A stretch of DNA of 64,000 nucleotides from positions 62,001 to 126,000 of the forward strand of contig JAFQQY010000035.1 of assembly GCA_017410365.1 (NCBI GenBank), in the 5' to 3' direction. Shown here in pieces: positions 1 to 8,338 of this stretch; position 1 is the stretch's first letter, and each line of letters begins with the position of its first letter. Both the position numbers and the translations under genes were made by a program. Source of the stretch: Prevotella sp. GTDB taxonomy: Bacteria; Bacteroidota; Bacteroidia; Bacteroidales; Bacteroidaceae. The notes below the pieces were generated by a model. That model was not told the origin of the DNA. It searched no databases and worked only from the letters and a program-made list of their open reading frames with translations.

Positions 1-507
1 GCTCATCATCTCGTCGTCTACATCTTCAACGGCAATCTTTCCTTCTTTCACCTCAGTGGCAATCTCCTTTACAGCCTTTGTTATCTCCCATTTTGAAGAA
101 TAGCTCAGCGCCACTACCATAGTCATTGCGGTGTTTCCTGCTGTATGCTCCTCCGTGGCATGCAGTTTTGCCCTTACCTCTTCTGGTATTCTTGACAAGT
201 CGCCGATAACTCTGAAGCGCACATTGTTCTTCATGAATATTTCATCTTCGAGCGATGTGAGCACCAGCCCCATCAGTGCTGCTACCTCATCAGCAGGACG
301 GTTCCAGTTTTCTGTTGAAAATGTATATAGTGTCAGATATTTAACGCCCAGACGGGTGCACTCTGATGTAATGGTGCGCACAGCGTCTACCCCAGCCTGA
401 TGACCGTAACTGCGCTGCTTCCCTCTTTCTGATGCCCAGCGTCCATTGCCGTCCATGATTATGGCAATATGCTGAGGTATGCGGTTCATATCCAATTGTT
501 CTTTCAT
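1..507 (-). CDS. uppS: Isoprenyl transferase (undecaprenyl diphosphate synthase), 3' end outside the window
   Basis: Cis-prenyltransferase that condenses isopentenyl diphosphate onto farnesyl diphosphate to make the C55 lipid carrier for peptidoglycan and O-antigen synthesis; cytosolic, membrane-associated. The reading frame from position 507 gives [20 protein letters not shown] and then NGRWA, the family signature with the catalytic Asp at about residue 19, followed by a [13 protein letters not shown] stretch typical of the substrate pocket. About 169 of the usual 240-250 residues are present; the rest lies left of position 1. A start at 489 (MNRIP) is possible, and neither has a clear Shine-Dalgarno site. 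It lies 18 bp after the upstream barrel gene, an arrangement I recall from Bacteroidetes, where bamA often follows. Confidence 0.93.
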   Translation of the reverse strand, partial: MKEQLDMNRIPQHIAIIMDGNGRWASERGKQRSYGHQAGVDAVRTITSECTRLGVKYLTLYTFSTENWNRPADEVAALMGLVLTSLEDEIFMKNNVRFRVIGDLSRIPEEVRAKLHATEEHTAGNTAMTMVVALSYSSKWEITKAVKEIATEVKEGKIAVEDVDDEMMS

Positions 508-525
508 AAATAGTATAGTATTATA

Positions 526-1233
526 TTATAAATCGTTGTTGCATGTCTTGCATTTGGCAAAGATATCGTATGTCAACGATACTTGCACCGTGCTGTAGCA
601 ATCGGTGTTCTTAAACAATCCGTTGCTCTTTATCCCGTATGGGTCTTCTATCTGGTCTAGCTTGTCGCTGCCTGAGAAGTGCATCATCCACTCTAATGAC
701 AGGTTCAGCCTTGTTGCCATCTTATATTTCACGCCCACACCGATTGGCATGTTTGCAGCGAACACACTGCCGCCATCCGTACTTACAAATGTTGTCCCCA
801 AACCAACAGCCAGGAAAGGAGTGAATGGCTTTGCTCCGCGATATTCTCTTCCTGTTCCGAACGGCCAGAAGTTGTATTCATATCTGATGCCTACGTCTAC
901 AAGAGAATTATCAAACTCTATCTTCTTGTCTCCCAACGGATACCAAGTATTCAAATTCTCCGACGAACCTTTCAGTTTTCCGAACCCTACGTTAAGCGCC
1001 AATGCCATGCGTGGGTTCATCCTGTACTTCGCCACGGCAGCAAACATTGGCTGCATGTTCTTGGTCAGGCTGCCGTTGAAGTCGCCCAAATACGCCACCA
1101 TTCCTAAGCCTCCGCCAATTTCAGCCTTATATTCCGGATCTTCCTGTGCCTGTGCGCAGATACATGTAAGCAGCATAAGCAGCACCACCGGCACTGCCAT
1201 CATCCGCTGTTTTATAGTCGTTGTTTTCTGCAC
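526..1233 (-). CDS. DUF6089-like outer-membrane beta-barrel protein
   Basis: Predicted exported 235-residue protein. A signal peptide (hydrophobic VVLLMLLTCICAQAQ) is followed by alternating short hydrophobic strands rich in Gly and aromatic residues (GGGLGMVAYLGDFNG, GVGVKYKMATRLNLSLEW), as in an eight-stranded barrel. The family call rests on the GGGLGMVAYLGDFNG opening and on its place directly before uppS. The start at 1233 is a GTG; ATG codons at 1203 and 1200 would give a shorter signal peptide, and no Shine-Dalgarno site decides between them. The C-terminus has four Cys-containing residues (DIFAKCKTCNNDL), unusual for a barrel. The function is not known to me; a cell-envelope role is inferred from location only. 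Confidence 0.7.
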   Translation of the reverse strand: MQKTTTIKQRMMAVPVVLLMLLTCICAQAQEDPEYKAEIGGGLGMVAYLGDFNGSLTKNMQPMFAAVAKYRMNPRMALALNVGFGKLKGSSENLNTWYPLGDKKIEFDNSLVDVGIRYEYNFWPFGTGREYRGAKPFTPFLAVGLGTTFVSTDGGSVFAANMPIGVGVKYKMATRLNLSLEWMMHFSGSDKLDQIEDPYGIKSNGLFKNTDCYSTVQVSLTYDIFAKCKTCNNDL

Positions 1234-1270
1234 CTCTTTATTTTTTTCTTATTCATAGAGCCCTAACCTT

Positions 1271-1425
1271 TCCTAGGTTCTCCTAGATTTTCCTAGGCCT
1301 TCCTAGATATTCCTAGGCCCTCCTAGTATCTCCTAGTTCTTCCTAGATTTTCCTAGGCCTTCCTAGATTTTCCTAGGCTTTCCTAGGCCTTCCTAGTATC
1401 TCCTAGTTCTTCCTAGTCCTTCCAG
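1271..1425. repeat. 10-bp tandem array of TCCTAG units
   Basis: Fifteen consecutive units begin with exact TCCTAG at 1271, 1281 and so on to 1411, with four variable bases (GTTC, ATTT, GCCT, TATC, TTCT) between them. A degenerate sixteenth unit starts at 1421. The DUF6242 stop codon (1413-1415) is the TAG of the last intact unit. CTAG is self-complementary and the period is not a multiple of three, so the array carries TAG stops in all six frames. Confidence 0.97.
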
Positions 1426-2798
1426 CCCATCCTATTCAAGCGCCCGCGCCATATCTGCCCGTTATTGCATACAATCCAGATAAAGTTGTCTGCATCTACA
1501 GCCATTGCGAAGGCTGTTGCCGAAGAGTCAAAACCTTCTGGCAATGAGAAGATTGCATTTGTCTTCCATGTAATACCGCCGTCGCGACTCTCATAAATCT
1601 TCGACAGCGCCTGCTCCTTGCATCCGCCTATACCAGCACCGCCTATTGCCAGCAAGCTGCTGCCGTAGTTTACGACCTGCAGGCCAGCCAAGCGTGGCAG
1701 TGGGTAATAAGATGATTCTGCAAAATCGATATACGACCATCTGTACTTCTTGCTGTATGGAGCATATTCTATAATCTTTCTCCAAACCATGGCTGTCGCT
1801 TCCTCTGGATAGCCGCCAAGTGAACGGTTGCCAATCAAGAGCATATAGTCGGTATCTGCATTATAGTTGAACGCAGAACAATCGTAGTCGACATCCTGCT
1901 GTGGCAGATAAGATGCATCAGAGTCCAGCTCGTCGGCACTCCAAGTCTTTCCGCCATCTTTTGATACCATCATCATGCCGTCTGTGGAGTATGCATAAAG
2001 CTCTGTCTTGCAAGCGCCGACAAGTTTCACAATGTCATTTGCCTCTGCCACATCAGTGAAATTGAAGGCATCAAGCGACCACTTCAGCATCGTACCTTCC
2101 TTTACAAACAGCGTATCGCCCTTGACAACGGCATTTGCCGAAGCCTCAGCACCCAGTGTTGCCATCTCATTCCAAGCGCCAGCCTCATTGGCATAGACAA
2201 CCGTCTTGCTACCATCTGTACCAAGCATTATCACCTTGCCACCTAGCACCAGCATGCGCATGCTCTTCATTGAAGCGAAAGCTGTTTCGTCTGCCATTCT
2301 CTTCCATTGGAACGAGTCTGCCTGCTCCTGATGCACGTTTACCGTCACCTTATATCTGCGGCTTGTGCTGTTGTCTGAAGAATATACACGCAGATAGCGT
2401 GGTTTGCTGAAGTCTATTGTATCTGTAGTCTGCAAGTAAGCCACGGTATCGCCCACCTCATTCTCTATGCCTACCATACCGTTGTTCACAGTGGCATACT
2501 CACAGAGCAATCTGGTCGCGTCTATGCCGTATGGCAATGAGTCCTGATTAAATATCTCACGCTTCACGTGGTCGATAGTGAAAGGATAGCCTACCACAAT
2601 GGTAGTGCTTGAATAATAAGTTGAGTCCTCGCCCTTAGACGATGTTGTGTGATTCAGAATCTTTGCGCTTGTCAGATTGAAAGATGTAATTGCCGCATCA
2701 TCATACAATACAAACTCATTGTCGTCTGAATCGATACAAGATGCAAAGAACACTACTACTGAAAGCAGCAGATATATTGGATTACGAAATTTTTCCAT
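1413..2798 (-). CDS. DUF6242-type lipoprotein with C-terminal propeller-like domain
   Basis: Exported lipoprotein of 461 residues. The N-terminus has a hydrophobic stretch ending in the lipobox FFASC, so the mature protein starts at Cys. Residues to about 155 look like the DUF6242 N-terminal domain (ITSFNLTSAKI, then KPRYLRVYSSDNSTSRRYKVTVNVHQ). The rest has repeated W-containing blades (WKRMADETAF, GGKTWSADELD, SRDGGITWKTNAIF) like sialidase/BNR or kelch propellers. An upstream TTG at 2801 is in frame, but ATG at 2798 is the natural start. A promoter lies at 2820-2849, so the gene is probably its own unit. Its stop codon falls inside the 10-bp TCCTAG array. Ligand and role are unknown. Confidence 0.85.
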   Translation of the reverse strand: MEKFRNPIYLLLSVVVFFASCIDSDDNEFVLYDDAAITSFNLTSAKILNHTTSSKGEDSTYYSSTTIVVGYPFTIDHVKREIFNQDSLPYGIDATRLLCEYATVNNGMVGIENEVGDTVAYLQTTDTIDFSKPRYLRVYSSDNSTSRRYKVTVNVHQEQADSFQWKRMADETAFASMKSMRMLVLGGKVIMLGTDGSKTVVYANEAGAWNEMATLGAEASANAVVKGDTLFVKEGTMLKWSLDAFNFTDVAEANDIVKLVGACKTELYAYSTDGMMMVSKDGGKTWSADELDSDASYLPQQDVDYDCSAFNYNADTDYMLLIGNRSLGGYPEEATAMVWRKIIEYAPYSKKYRWSYIDFAESSYYPLPRLAGLQVVNYGSSLLAIGGAGIGGCKEQALSKIYESRDGGITWKTNAIFSLPEGFDSSATAFAMAVDADNFIWIVCNNGQIWRGRLNRMGWKD

Positions 2799-2819
2799 CA
2801 ATATTTAAAATTTTAACTG

Positions 2820-2849
2820 CAAAGTTACTCACAAATCCGCAAATAGCAA
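2820..2849 (-). promoter_or_regulatory. Bacteroidetes-type promoter for the DUF6242 gene
   Basis: On the minus strand, TAACTTTG (2827-2820) matches the -7 consensus TAnnTTTG, with TTG (2849-2847) 19 bp upstream. The start codon is 22 bp downstream. Confidence 0.65.
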
Positions 2850-2941
2850 CATTTTTATGTCGTTTATTAAATAAAATATATGATTATGTAGTTATTTTTA
2901 GAGTTTTTTTTAAGTTATGTTCAATATTACATCTTAATGAT

Positions 2942-3133
2942 TAACCCAAATAGGTCATTTAGATTTTAGTGCGTTTGTCTTGTTATTTTTGAGAAGATTT
3001 TTTATGTGTTCTAAAGGAGTATAGCGGGCTATACGACTGAAGAGACATGAAAAATATGCCAAAAAGAATAGACAAACGTGCAAAAAGTATTTCTTAATAT
3101 CACATTTACGGTCTAATGAACGATTTGGGTTTA
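2942..3133. repeat. MITE-like long imperfect palindrome
   Basis: The ends are inverted copies: AACCCAAATAGGTCATTTAG at 2943 and, in reverse complement, AACCCAAATCGTTCATTAGA from 3131 inward. Further in, CGTTTGTCT pairs with AGACAAACG, and the centre is the palindrome GTATAGCGGGCTATAC (3019-3034). The whole 192 bp can fold into one imperfect hairpin. A related end-only copy lies at 39554-39585. A 64-codon frame on the minus strand is most likely a by-product. Confidence 0.7.
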
Positions 3134-3150
3134 AGCCTACGTAACACAAA

Positions 3151-3188
3151 ATAAAAAAAGAACGCGGTATGAATCACTCACCCCGCGC
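3151..3188 (-). terminator. Rho-independent terminator after the small ORF
   Basis: Minus-strand stem CGCGG...CCGCG (arms within 3163-3187), extended by weaker pairs, followed by TTCTTTTTTTATTTT. It lies just after the 31-residue ORF stop at 3194. Confidence 0.65.
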
Positions 3189-3193
3189 CCCTT

Positions 3194-3289
3194 CTAACGT
3201 ATGTTGGTATTAATCAGAGTTATTACACTCAGAACAGTCGCAATTGCTACAGTTACCAACACAACCGTTGTTTGAAAATCTAATAACAT
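3194..3289 (-). CDS. Small single-span membrane peptide, 31 residues
   Basis: The frame begins MLLDFQTTVV and continues LVTVAIATVLSVITLINTNI then R: one hydrophobic helix of about 20 residues with an acidic N-terminus. AAGG lies 8 bases before the ATG. Support for expression: a full promoter at 3361-3392 and a terminator at 3151-3188 frame it as a unit of about 200 nt between pckA and the DUF6242 gene. The overlapping -1 frame over the same bases reads CVGNCSNCDCSECNNSD then stop, but has no start codon. The transcript may therefore act as a small RNA, a membrane peptide mRNA, or both. No family is recognised. Confidence 0.45.
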   Translation of the reverse strand: MLLDFQTTVVLVTVAIATVLSVITLINTNIR

Positions 3290-3360
3290 AATCTTTACCT
3301 TAAATCTATTAACTACTAACCTAATGAATAACAATGTATGTATTCGTCACGAACACGATG

Positions 3361-3392
3361 CAAAGATACGATGATTTGTGTCCGCAAACAAA
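3361..3392 (-). promoter_or_regulatory. Promoter of the small ORF
   Basis: Minus strand: TTTG (3392-3389), 20 bp, then TATCTTTG (3368-3361), a full match to the Bacteroidetes TTTG-N19/21-TAnnTTTG pattern. The expected transcript start is near 3355. Confidence 0.7.
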
Positions 3393-3464
3393 TAATTTCA
3401 AAATCTTTCTCGATTATTAGCATTTCTTTTTGATTTATGTCAAAACGACACGTATTCAGGTTAT

Positions 3465-3512
3465 TTACAAAAAGAAGATAGTCCGTTCATCATTGCTGAC
3501 GAACGGACTATC
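3465..3512 (-). terminator. Terminator of pckA
   Basis: Perfect 12-bp stem GATAGTCCGTTC / GAACGGACTATC (3477-3488 and 3501-3512) with a 12-nt loop. On the minus strand it is followed by TTCTTTTTG. It lies 45 bp after the pckA stop. Confidence 0.85.
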
Positions 3513-3557
3513 ATTATGTTATCCCATTCCTCCCTTTCGGTGAGGTTGGAGTTTTTT

Positions 3558-5168
3558 TTAGAGCTGTGGACCAGCAGCAACGAGAGCCTTACCTGCCTCG
3601 TTAGTTGTGTACTTGCTGAAGTTCTTGATGAAGCGAGCAGCAAGGTCCTTAGCCTTCTCTTCCCACTGGCATGCGCACTCGTAAGTGTCGCGTGGGTCAA
3701 GGATAGCTGGGTTAACGTTTGGCAGAGCTGTTGGAACCTCGAAGTCGAACATAGGAATCTTCTTGGTTTCAGCCTTCAGGATTGAACCATCGAGGATAGC
3801 GTCGATGATACCGCGTGTATCTGGAATAGAGATACGCTTGCCAGTACCGTTCCAACCTGTGTTTACGAGGTATGCCTTAGCGCCAGACATGTTCATCTTC
3901 TTAACCAGCTCCTGAGCATACTTTGTTGGGTGCAGCTCGAGGAATGCCTGACCGAAGCAAGCTGAGAATGTTGGAGTTGGCTCTGTAATACCGCGCTCTG
4001 TACCAGCGAGCTTAGCTGTAAATCCAGAGAGGAAGTAGTACTGTGTCTGCTCTGGAGTAAGGATAGATACTGGAGGCAGTACACCAAATGCGTCAGCTGA
4101 AAGGAAGATAACGTTCTTTGCAGCTGGAGCAGATGAACCTGGCTGGATGTTGTTGATGTGGTTGATTGGGTAAGAAACGCGTGTATTCTCAGTAACGGTC
4201 TTGTCGTTGAAGTCGATAGTTCCGTCCTCAGCAACAGTTACGTTCTCGAGCAGAGCGTTGCGCTTGATAGCACCGTAGATGTCTGGCTCGTGCTCCTTAG
4301 AAAGACCGATTACCTTAGCGTAGCAACCGCCCTCGAAGTTGAACACACCGTTGTCATCCCATCCGTGCTCGTCGTCACCGATAAGGCGGCGCTTTGGATC
4401 TGTTGACAGAGTTGTCTTACCTGTACCAGAAAGACCGAAGAAGATAGCTGTGTTCTCACCGTTCATGTCGCAGTTAGCAGAGCAGTGCATAGAAGCGATG
4501 CCCTGGAGTGGAAGGTAGTAGTTCATCATTGAGAACATACCCTTCTTCATCTCACCGCCGTACCATGTGTTGATGATAACCTGCTCGCGGCTTGTAATGT
4601 TGAAAGCAACGCAAGTCTCTGAGTTGATGCCCAGTTCCTTCCAGTTTTCAACCTTAGCCTTAGAAGCGTTGTAAACGATGAAGTTTGGCTCAAACTCATC
4701 AAGTTCCTCAGCTGTTGGCTGGATGAACATGTTCTTAACGAAGTGTGCCTGCCATGCTACTTCAACGATGAAGCGAACAGACATACGTGTGTCCTTGTTA
4801 GCACCGCAGAAGCAGTCAACAACGAACAACTTCTTGTCGCAAAGCTCTTTCTTTGCAATATCCTTCAGAACAGCCCAAGACTCTTCAGAGAGAGGCTTGT
4901 TGTCGTTCTTATAGTCATCTGATGTCCACCATACGGTGTCCTTAGAGTTTTCGTCCATAACGATGAACTTGTCTTTAGGTGAACGACCAGTGTAGATACC
5001 TGTCATTACGTTCACTGCGCCAAGTTCTGTATCCTGACCTTTTTCAAAACCTGTGAGACCTTCCTTTGTCTCCTCCTCAAACAATACTTCGTATGAAGGA
5101 TTGTAAACAACTTCAGTAGTACCGGTGATACCGTACTTCTCTAAATCTGAGATCTGAAACTTTGCCAT
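3558..5168 (-). CDS. pckA: Phosphoenolpyruvate carboxykinase (ATP)
   Basis: Cytosolic enzyme interconverting oxaloacetate + ATP and PEP + CO2 + ADP. In anaerobic Bacteroidetes it usually runs toward oxaloacetate and recovers ATP on the route to succinate. The 536-residue length is standard for the ATP-type family. Visible motifs: the phosphate-binding loop [11 protein letters not shown] at about residue 244, the metal-binding [11 protein letters not shown] soon after, and RVSYPINHI...[20 protein letters not shown], the conserved C-lobe segment. The start at 5168 gives [14 protein letters not shown] and has a strong promoter 64 bp upstream. It is monocistronic, ending in its own terminator. 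Codon use is that of a highly expressed gene (GGT, CGT and AAC favoured). Confidence 0.98.
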   Translation of the reverse strand: MAKFQISDLEKYGITGTTEVVYNPSYEVLFEEETKEGLTGFEKGQDTELGAVNVMTGIYTGRSPKDKFIVMDENSKDTVWWTSDDYKNDNKPLSEESWAVLKDIAKKELCDKKLFVVDCFCGANKDTRMSVRFIVEVAWQAHFVKNMFIQPTAEELDEFEPNFIVYNASKAKVENWKELGINSETCVAFNITSREQVIINTWYGGEMKKGMFSMMNYYLPLQGIASMHCSANCDMNGENTAIFFGLSGTGKTTLSTDPKRRLIGDDEHGWDDNGVFNFEGGCYAKVIGLSKEHEPDIYGAIKRNALLENVTVAEDGTIDFNDKTVTENTRVSYPINHINNIQPGSSAPAAKNVIFLSADAFGVLPPVSILTPEQTQYYFLSGFTAKLAGTERGITEPTPTFSACFGQAFLELHPTKYAQELVKKMNMSGAKAYLVNTGWNGTGKRISIPDTRGIIDAILDGSILKAETKKIPMFDFEVPTALPNVNPAILDPRDTYECACQWEEKAKDLAARFIKNFSKYTTNEAGKALVAAGPQL

Positions 5169-5231
5169 CTTAAAACTTTATGTTATTTAAATTGTTAATG
5201 TTTCGTTTTTGCCTAGTCTGCATTTTCGTTG

Positions 5232-5262
5232 CAAAATTACTAAAAAACAAATTAACTGCAAA
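5232..5262 (-). promoter_or_regulatory. Promoter of pckA
   Basis: Minus strand: TTTG (5262-5259), 19 bp, then TAATTTTG (5239-5232). This leaves a 5' leader of about 60 nt. Confidence 0.75.
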
Positions 5263-5324
5263 AAGTTTGCGCACACAAAATATATGCTTATAAGTCTTTT
5301 TACGATAAAACAATAGTTTTTTTG

Positions 5325-5366
5325 ATAAAAAGAAACACTTTTGCAAAACAGACTTGACAAAAGTGC
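5325..5366 (-). terminator. Terminator of the DUF1573 operon
   Basis: Stem CACTTTTG / CAAAAGTG (5336-5343 and 5358-5365). On the minus strand the hairpin is followed by TTTCTTTTT. It separates the upstream operon from the pckA promoter. Confidence 0.7.
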
Positions 5367-5412
5367 TTTGATATAATACTACGCTTCAAACCCAAATCCG
5401 CCATAGTCATTT

Positions 5413-5475
5413 GGTATACAGGCAGTATACCATCGGTATACACGGCATATACCATTGGTATATACGGCGTATACC
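5413..5475. repeat. Three tandem 22-bp palindromic units (GGTATAC family)
   Basis: Units start at 5413, 5435 and 5457, exactly 22 bp apart. Each is a 19-bp inverted repeat: GGTATACAGGCAGTATACC, GGTATACACGGCATATACC and GGTATATACGGCGTATACC, separated by 3 bp. The array begins 15 bp after the stop codon at 5491 and lies before the terminator at 5325-5366, so it would be part of the 3' untranslated RNA. Confidence 0.95.
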
Positions 5476-5490
5476 AAATTTAAACGGTCA

Positions 5491-5937
5491 TTACTCTACG
5501 AGTTCCCCCTTGACAAAAATCCTTACATAGCTACGGGGGTCGTTGCTATATACTGTTACCGACTTGCGGAAAAAACCCGGCAACTGACCTTCGCCACGAT
5601 ACGAAACTTTTATCGTGCCTGTTTCTCCTGGCTTTACCGGTTTCTTTGTGTATTCAGGTTTCGTACATCCGCATCCGCTCACGGCATGCAGTACCACGAG
5701 GTCGCTACCGCCTGTGTTCCTGAAAGTAAAAGTATGCGTCTTCAGCGTATCGGAACCAGTAGGCGAGAAACGGCCAAAGTCATGTTCCCGCTCATCAAAA
5801 ACTATATGAGGAGTCTTTGATTGACGGTATTGCATGGAGTCAGCAACAACAGACCTGTTGCCTTGCGCAAAGGCAAGGCAACAGAAAATAAAACACATCA
5901 AAACATCTATTGTTATTATACAAGAGATACGTCGCAT
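5491..5937 (-). CDS. DUF1573 domain protein, exported
   Basis: Small exported protein of 148 residues with a signal peptide (residues 1-25, ending FCCLAFAQ). One DUF1573 Ig-like domain follows: FDEREHDFGRF, then TFTFRNTGGSDLVV, the conserved SGCGCTKPEYTK cysteine motif and GTIKVSYRGEG. The family is related to ASH/MSP-type immunoglobulin folds and is common in Bacteroidetes envelopes; its role is not established. It begins 9 bp after the stop of the 793-residue lipoprotein gene, so the two are very likely cotranscribed and translationally coupled. Confidence 0.85.
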   Translation of the reverse strand: MRRISCIITIDVLMCFIFCCLAFAQGNRSVVADSMQYRQSKTPHIVFDEREHDFGRFSPTGSDTLKTHTFTFRNTGGSDLVVLHAVSGCGCTKPEYTKKPVKPGETGTIKVSYRGEGQLPGFFRKSVTVYSNDPRSYVRIFVKGELVE

Positions 5938-5946
5938 AATCTGATA

Positions 5947-8328
5947 TTACAACTCGATATAATCTACAGCACCCTGAACAACCGAACCACCTTCGCGCTC
6001 ATAAGGATAGTACAGCTGTCTGCTCACCGAATAGGTTCCTTCTTCCCTTGCACCGGAGTATATCCAATATGGTCTTACCCTTATGGAGAAACCATCTACA
6101 GCCCTCTCTGGTTTCTCGCTTGAGATGAACGTAGTTACGACAGTTCTTTTACCACTTTGGCATGTTCCCTCAAATGGCACCGTCTGTTCCATCAGGTGTT
6201 TCTTGCCGTCATAAGGTTCTTGCAACTCATAAGTAACTCCCCACTTCGTTATCTGCGTTGCATTCTTAACGTCCATTACCGTAGAGAAGCAATACTCGGC
6301 ATAGTCTTCTCTCTGAGGATTGCTCACCCCTGCCTTTATCAGCATATCCCTATAATAATCATCCCACAAAAACTCGTCTATCTCTCTGGCATAATTGAAA
6401 TAGACTTTAGGTTGGGTGATACGAGGCACGCCTGAGTTGGCTGTAATTATATTGTTACGATATTCGGTAAAAATCCCCAACTCCTTATCGTATATGCAAG
6501 GAACAGCCAAATATGCCTGAGCATTTGGATCAAGTCCATTGTCTTGAAGATTGCAAGTGAACTCATACACCTTTTTTGCCTCTATCGGTTTGTCCTCGCC
6601 ATATATGGTAATACATTTGTCGCCCTCTATCTCGTCTTGATATATGCGCAATGCCACTCTTTGGTTTTGTGCCTGACAGTATGGCAGAATAAAGAAATCT
6701 TCCAGTTTCTTAAAGCACACCTGCGCATCTATGCCCAGTTCGTAGCGTGTGCCGATTACTGGTTCACCATCGATATAAACAGGATTGCCATTCTCATCGG
6801 TCACCTGAAAATTCTTCGGCACAGCATCCACCTTTGCCTTGGTTTTCTTGGTATCAACTTCTGCCTTTAGATTTTGGAACATATTTGGTGGAAGCAGCTG
6901 ATGGGTTTCGAAGTTGAAATCACCTAAAGAGAAAGTCAGCGTTCCCAACTTTGCCACACCCTTGCCGTAGCCACTTAACTGCGCATAGAAACCTGCCGTG
7001 AAATTCTGACGGTCAACAATAAGGTAGTCATTTAGCGACTCCGTTTCTAATGTTGCCTTGAATCCACCTTTTAGCTCTGCGCCCAATATACCGCCTACAC
7101 CAGCAGCACTATTACCGAACAGCAATCCGAAACCAATTCTACCACGGAGCCAGAAGTCTGCCGAACCGCCCAACTGTATATTGTCGAACCTGAAATAAGG
7201 ATTCGCTCCGGGAATATCAACATCCTTATCTATTTCCTTTTTCTCACCTTTTTCATATATATAACCTACGCGGCGTGGTTGAGAACGCATCAGGGCTTTG
7301 GCCTTGCCATAAATCATCAAGTCAAAACCCGCAGAGAAGTCTGCCTCAAAGATAACAGAAAGAGGAAACGACGGGATACTGATTGTCGGTGAAATATTCT
7401 TGATTTCTTCGTCAATTTTTCTAAGGTCATTTACGTCTGCCATCGTTCTAAAGGCTTGCACCATGTTTTTTGCCTCTGTTGGATTCTTTGGCGTTCCAGC
7501 CAGTTGTTTAGACGCACTCGACTTATCGGTTCCATAACCTACAAGAACTTCAATCTCGCGCTCTGTATAAGAATCCTGCCATTCCTCTTTATATTCTCTT
7601 TTAGAGTCGGACAGATGATGCAGATAAACCACGTCAACCGACTTATAGCCTATTTCGACGTAAATGTTCTGACTATTACCTACTCCAAAGGTCTTTGAGA
7701 AGTTCCATTTTGTCTCTTCTTTCGTCAATCCGTCGCCATCGTCTTCGTCATCACCCACTTCGTCGTCGGCACGTGTCAGTCCTTGCTCCATCCTGTCCCA
7801 AAGCGACATATCTACAAACACCGAATCGTTTTTAAAGAATCCGCTGCGAGTAACGGTTCTCGTGGTATCGCCAGGAGTTCCCAAGTCGGGCACTACATAT
7901 CCGAAATCGAGTTTCATTGCCAATTCCTCAAACACCTCATCCTGCTCTGCTGGTTTGTGCTGAACCCGTATCATGCCCGACTCACGAATAACAGACACGA
8001 CCTTTGCACACAAACCCAACGGAATGGTTCTTGAACAGTTGGCTGCTATATATTGTCCCTCCATAGGAATCCACTTGTCTGGCATATTGTCGGTAAACCA
8101 TATCACCGAGTCGTTCATCATGGCGATATATTCCTGCGGTTCTCCGTTAAGCGGCAACACGTTAGCACGATACTTATACGTTGCCTCTCCATATGGCGTA
8201 ACTACTGTATGCGGTTCTTCTATTCCCTGCTGGTCTTCTGTCACGATATACTCCTCCATCGACAACGTACATGCCGACAGTAGCAATATCTGAGTCAGGA
8301 ACATTATGTAATTGAGTATCTTTTTCAT
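5947..8328 (-). CDS. Large surface lipoprotein, unknown function
   Basis: Lipoprotein of 793 residues: MKKILNYIMFLTQILLLSAC gives a signal peptide with the lipobox LSAC. An acidic linker (DDEVGDDEDDGDG) occurs near residue 190. The middle has Gly- and aromatic-rich strands (GGSADFWLRGRIGFGLLFG, GFYAQLSGYGKGVAKLG) resembling part of the giant protein at 12187-19527 (MMGASSWGYIDVDLGLFYG, YAYLYAKFGIYINLGFWD). I infer, by eye only, that the two share a module. The C-terminal third looks like Ig or fibronectin-type strands. No enzyme motif was found. Composite repeats fill the gap upstream; the DUF1573 gene follows directly. I do not recognise a named family. Confidence 0.75.
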   Translation of the reverse strand: MKKILNYIMFLTQILLLSACTLSMEEYIVTEDQQGIEEPHTVVTPYGEATYKYRANVLPLNGEPQEYIAMMNDSVIWFTDNMPDKWIPMEGQYIAANCSRTIPLGLCAKVVSVIRESGMIRVQHKPAEQDEVFEELAMKLDFGYVVPDLGTPGDTTRTVTRSGFFKNDSVFVDMSLWDRMEQGLTRADDEVGDDEDDGDGLTKEETKWNFSKTFGVGNSQNIYVEIGYKSVDVVYLHHLSDSKREYKEEWQDSYTEREIEVLVGYGTDKSSASKQLAGTPKNPTEAKNMVQAFRTMADVNDLRKIDEEIKNISPTISIPSFPLSVIFEADFSAGFDLMIYGKAKALMRSQPRRVGYIYEKGEKKEIDKDVDIPGANPYFRFDNIQLGGSADFWLRGRIGFGLLFGNSAAGVGGILGAELKGGFKATLETESLNDYLIVDRQNFTAGFYAQLSGYGKGVAKLGTLTFSLGDFNFETHQLLPPNMFQNLKAEVDTKKTKAKVDAVPKNFQVTDENGNPVYIDGEPVIGTRYELGIDAQVCFKKLEDFFILPYCQAQNQRVALRIYQDEIEGDKCITIYGEDKPIEAKKVYEFTCNLQDNGLDPNAQAYLAVPCIYDKELGIFTEYRNNIITANSGVPRITQPKVYFNYAREIDEFLWDDYYRDMLIKAGVSNPQREDYAEYCFSTVMDVKNATQITKWGVTYELQEPYDGKKHLMEQTVPFEGTCQSGKRTVVTTFISSEKPERAVDGFSIRVRPYWIYSGAREEGTYSVSRQLYYPYEREGGSVVQGAVDYIEL

Positions 8329-8338
8329 ATATGTTTGT

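Noticed and set aside
605-1258. 217-codon plus-strand frame opposite the DUF6089-like gene
   Set aside because: It is antisense to a gene with a signal peptide and strand pattern; the frame has no recognisable domain.
2955-3149. 64-codon minus-strand frame in the MITE-like palindrome
   Set aside because: It is fully inside an inverted-repeat element, has no promoter or ribosome site of its own, and its codons follow the palindrome's symmetry.
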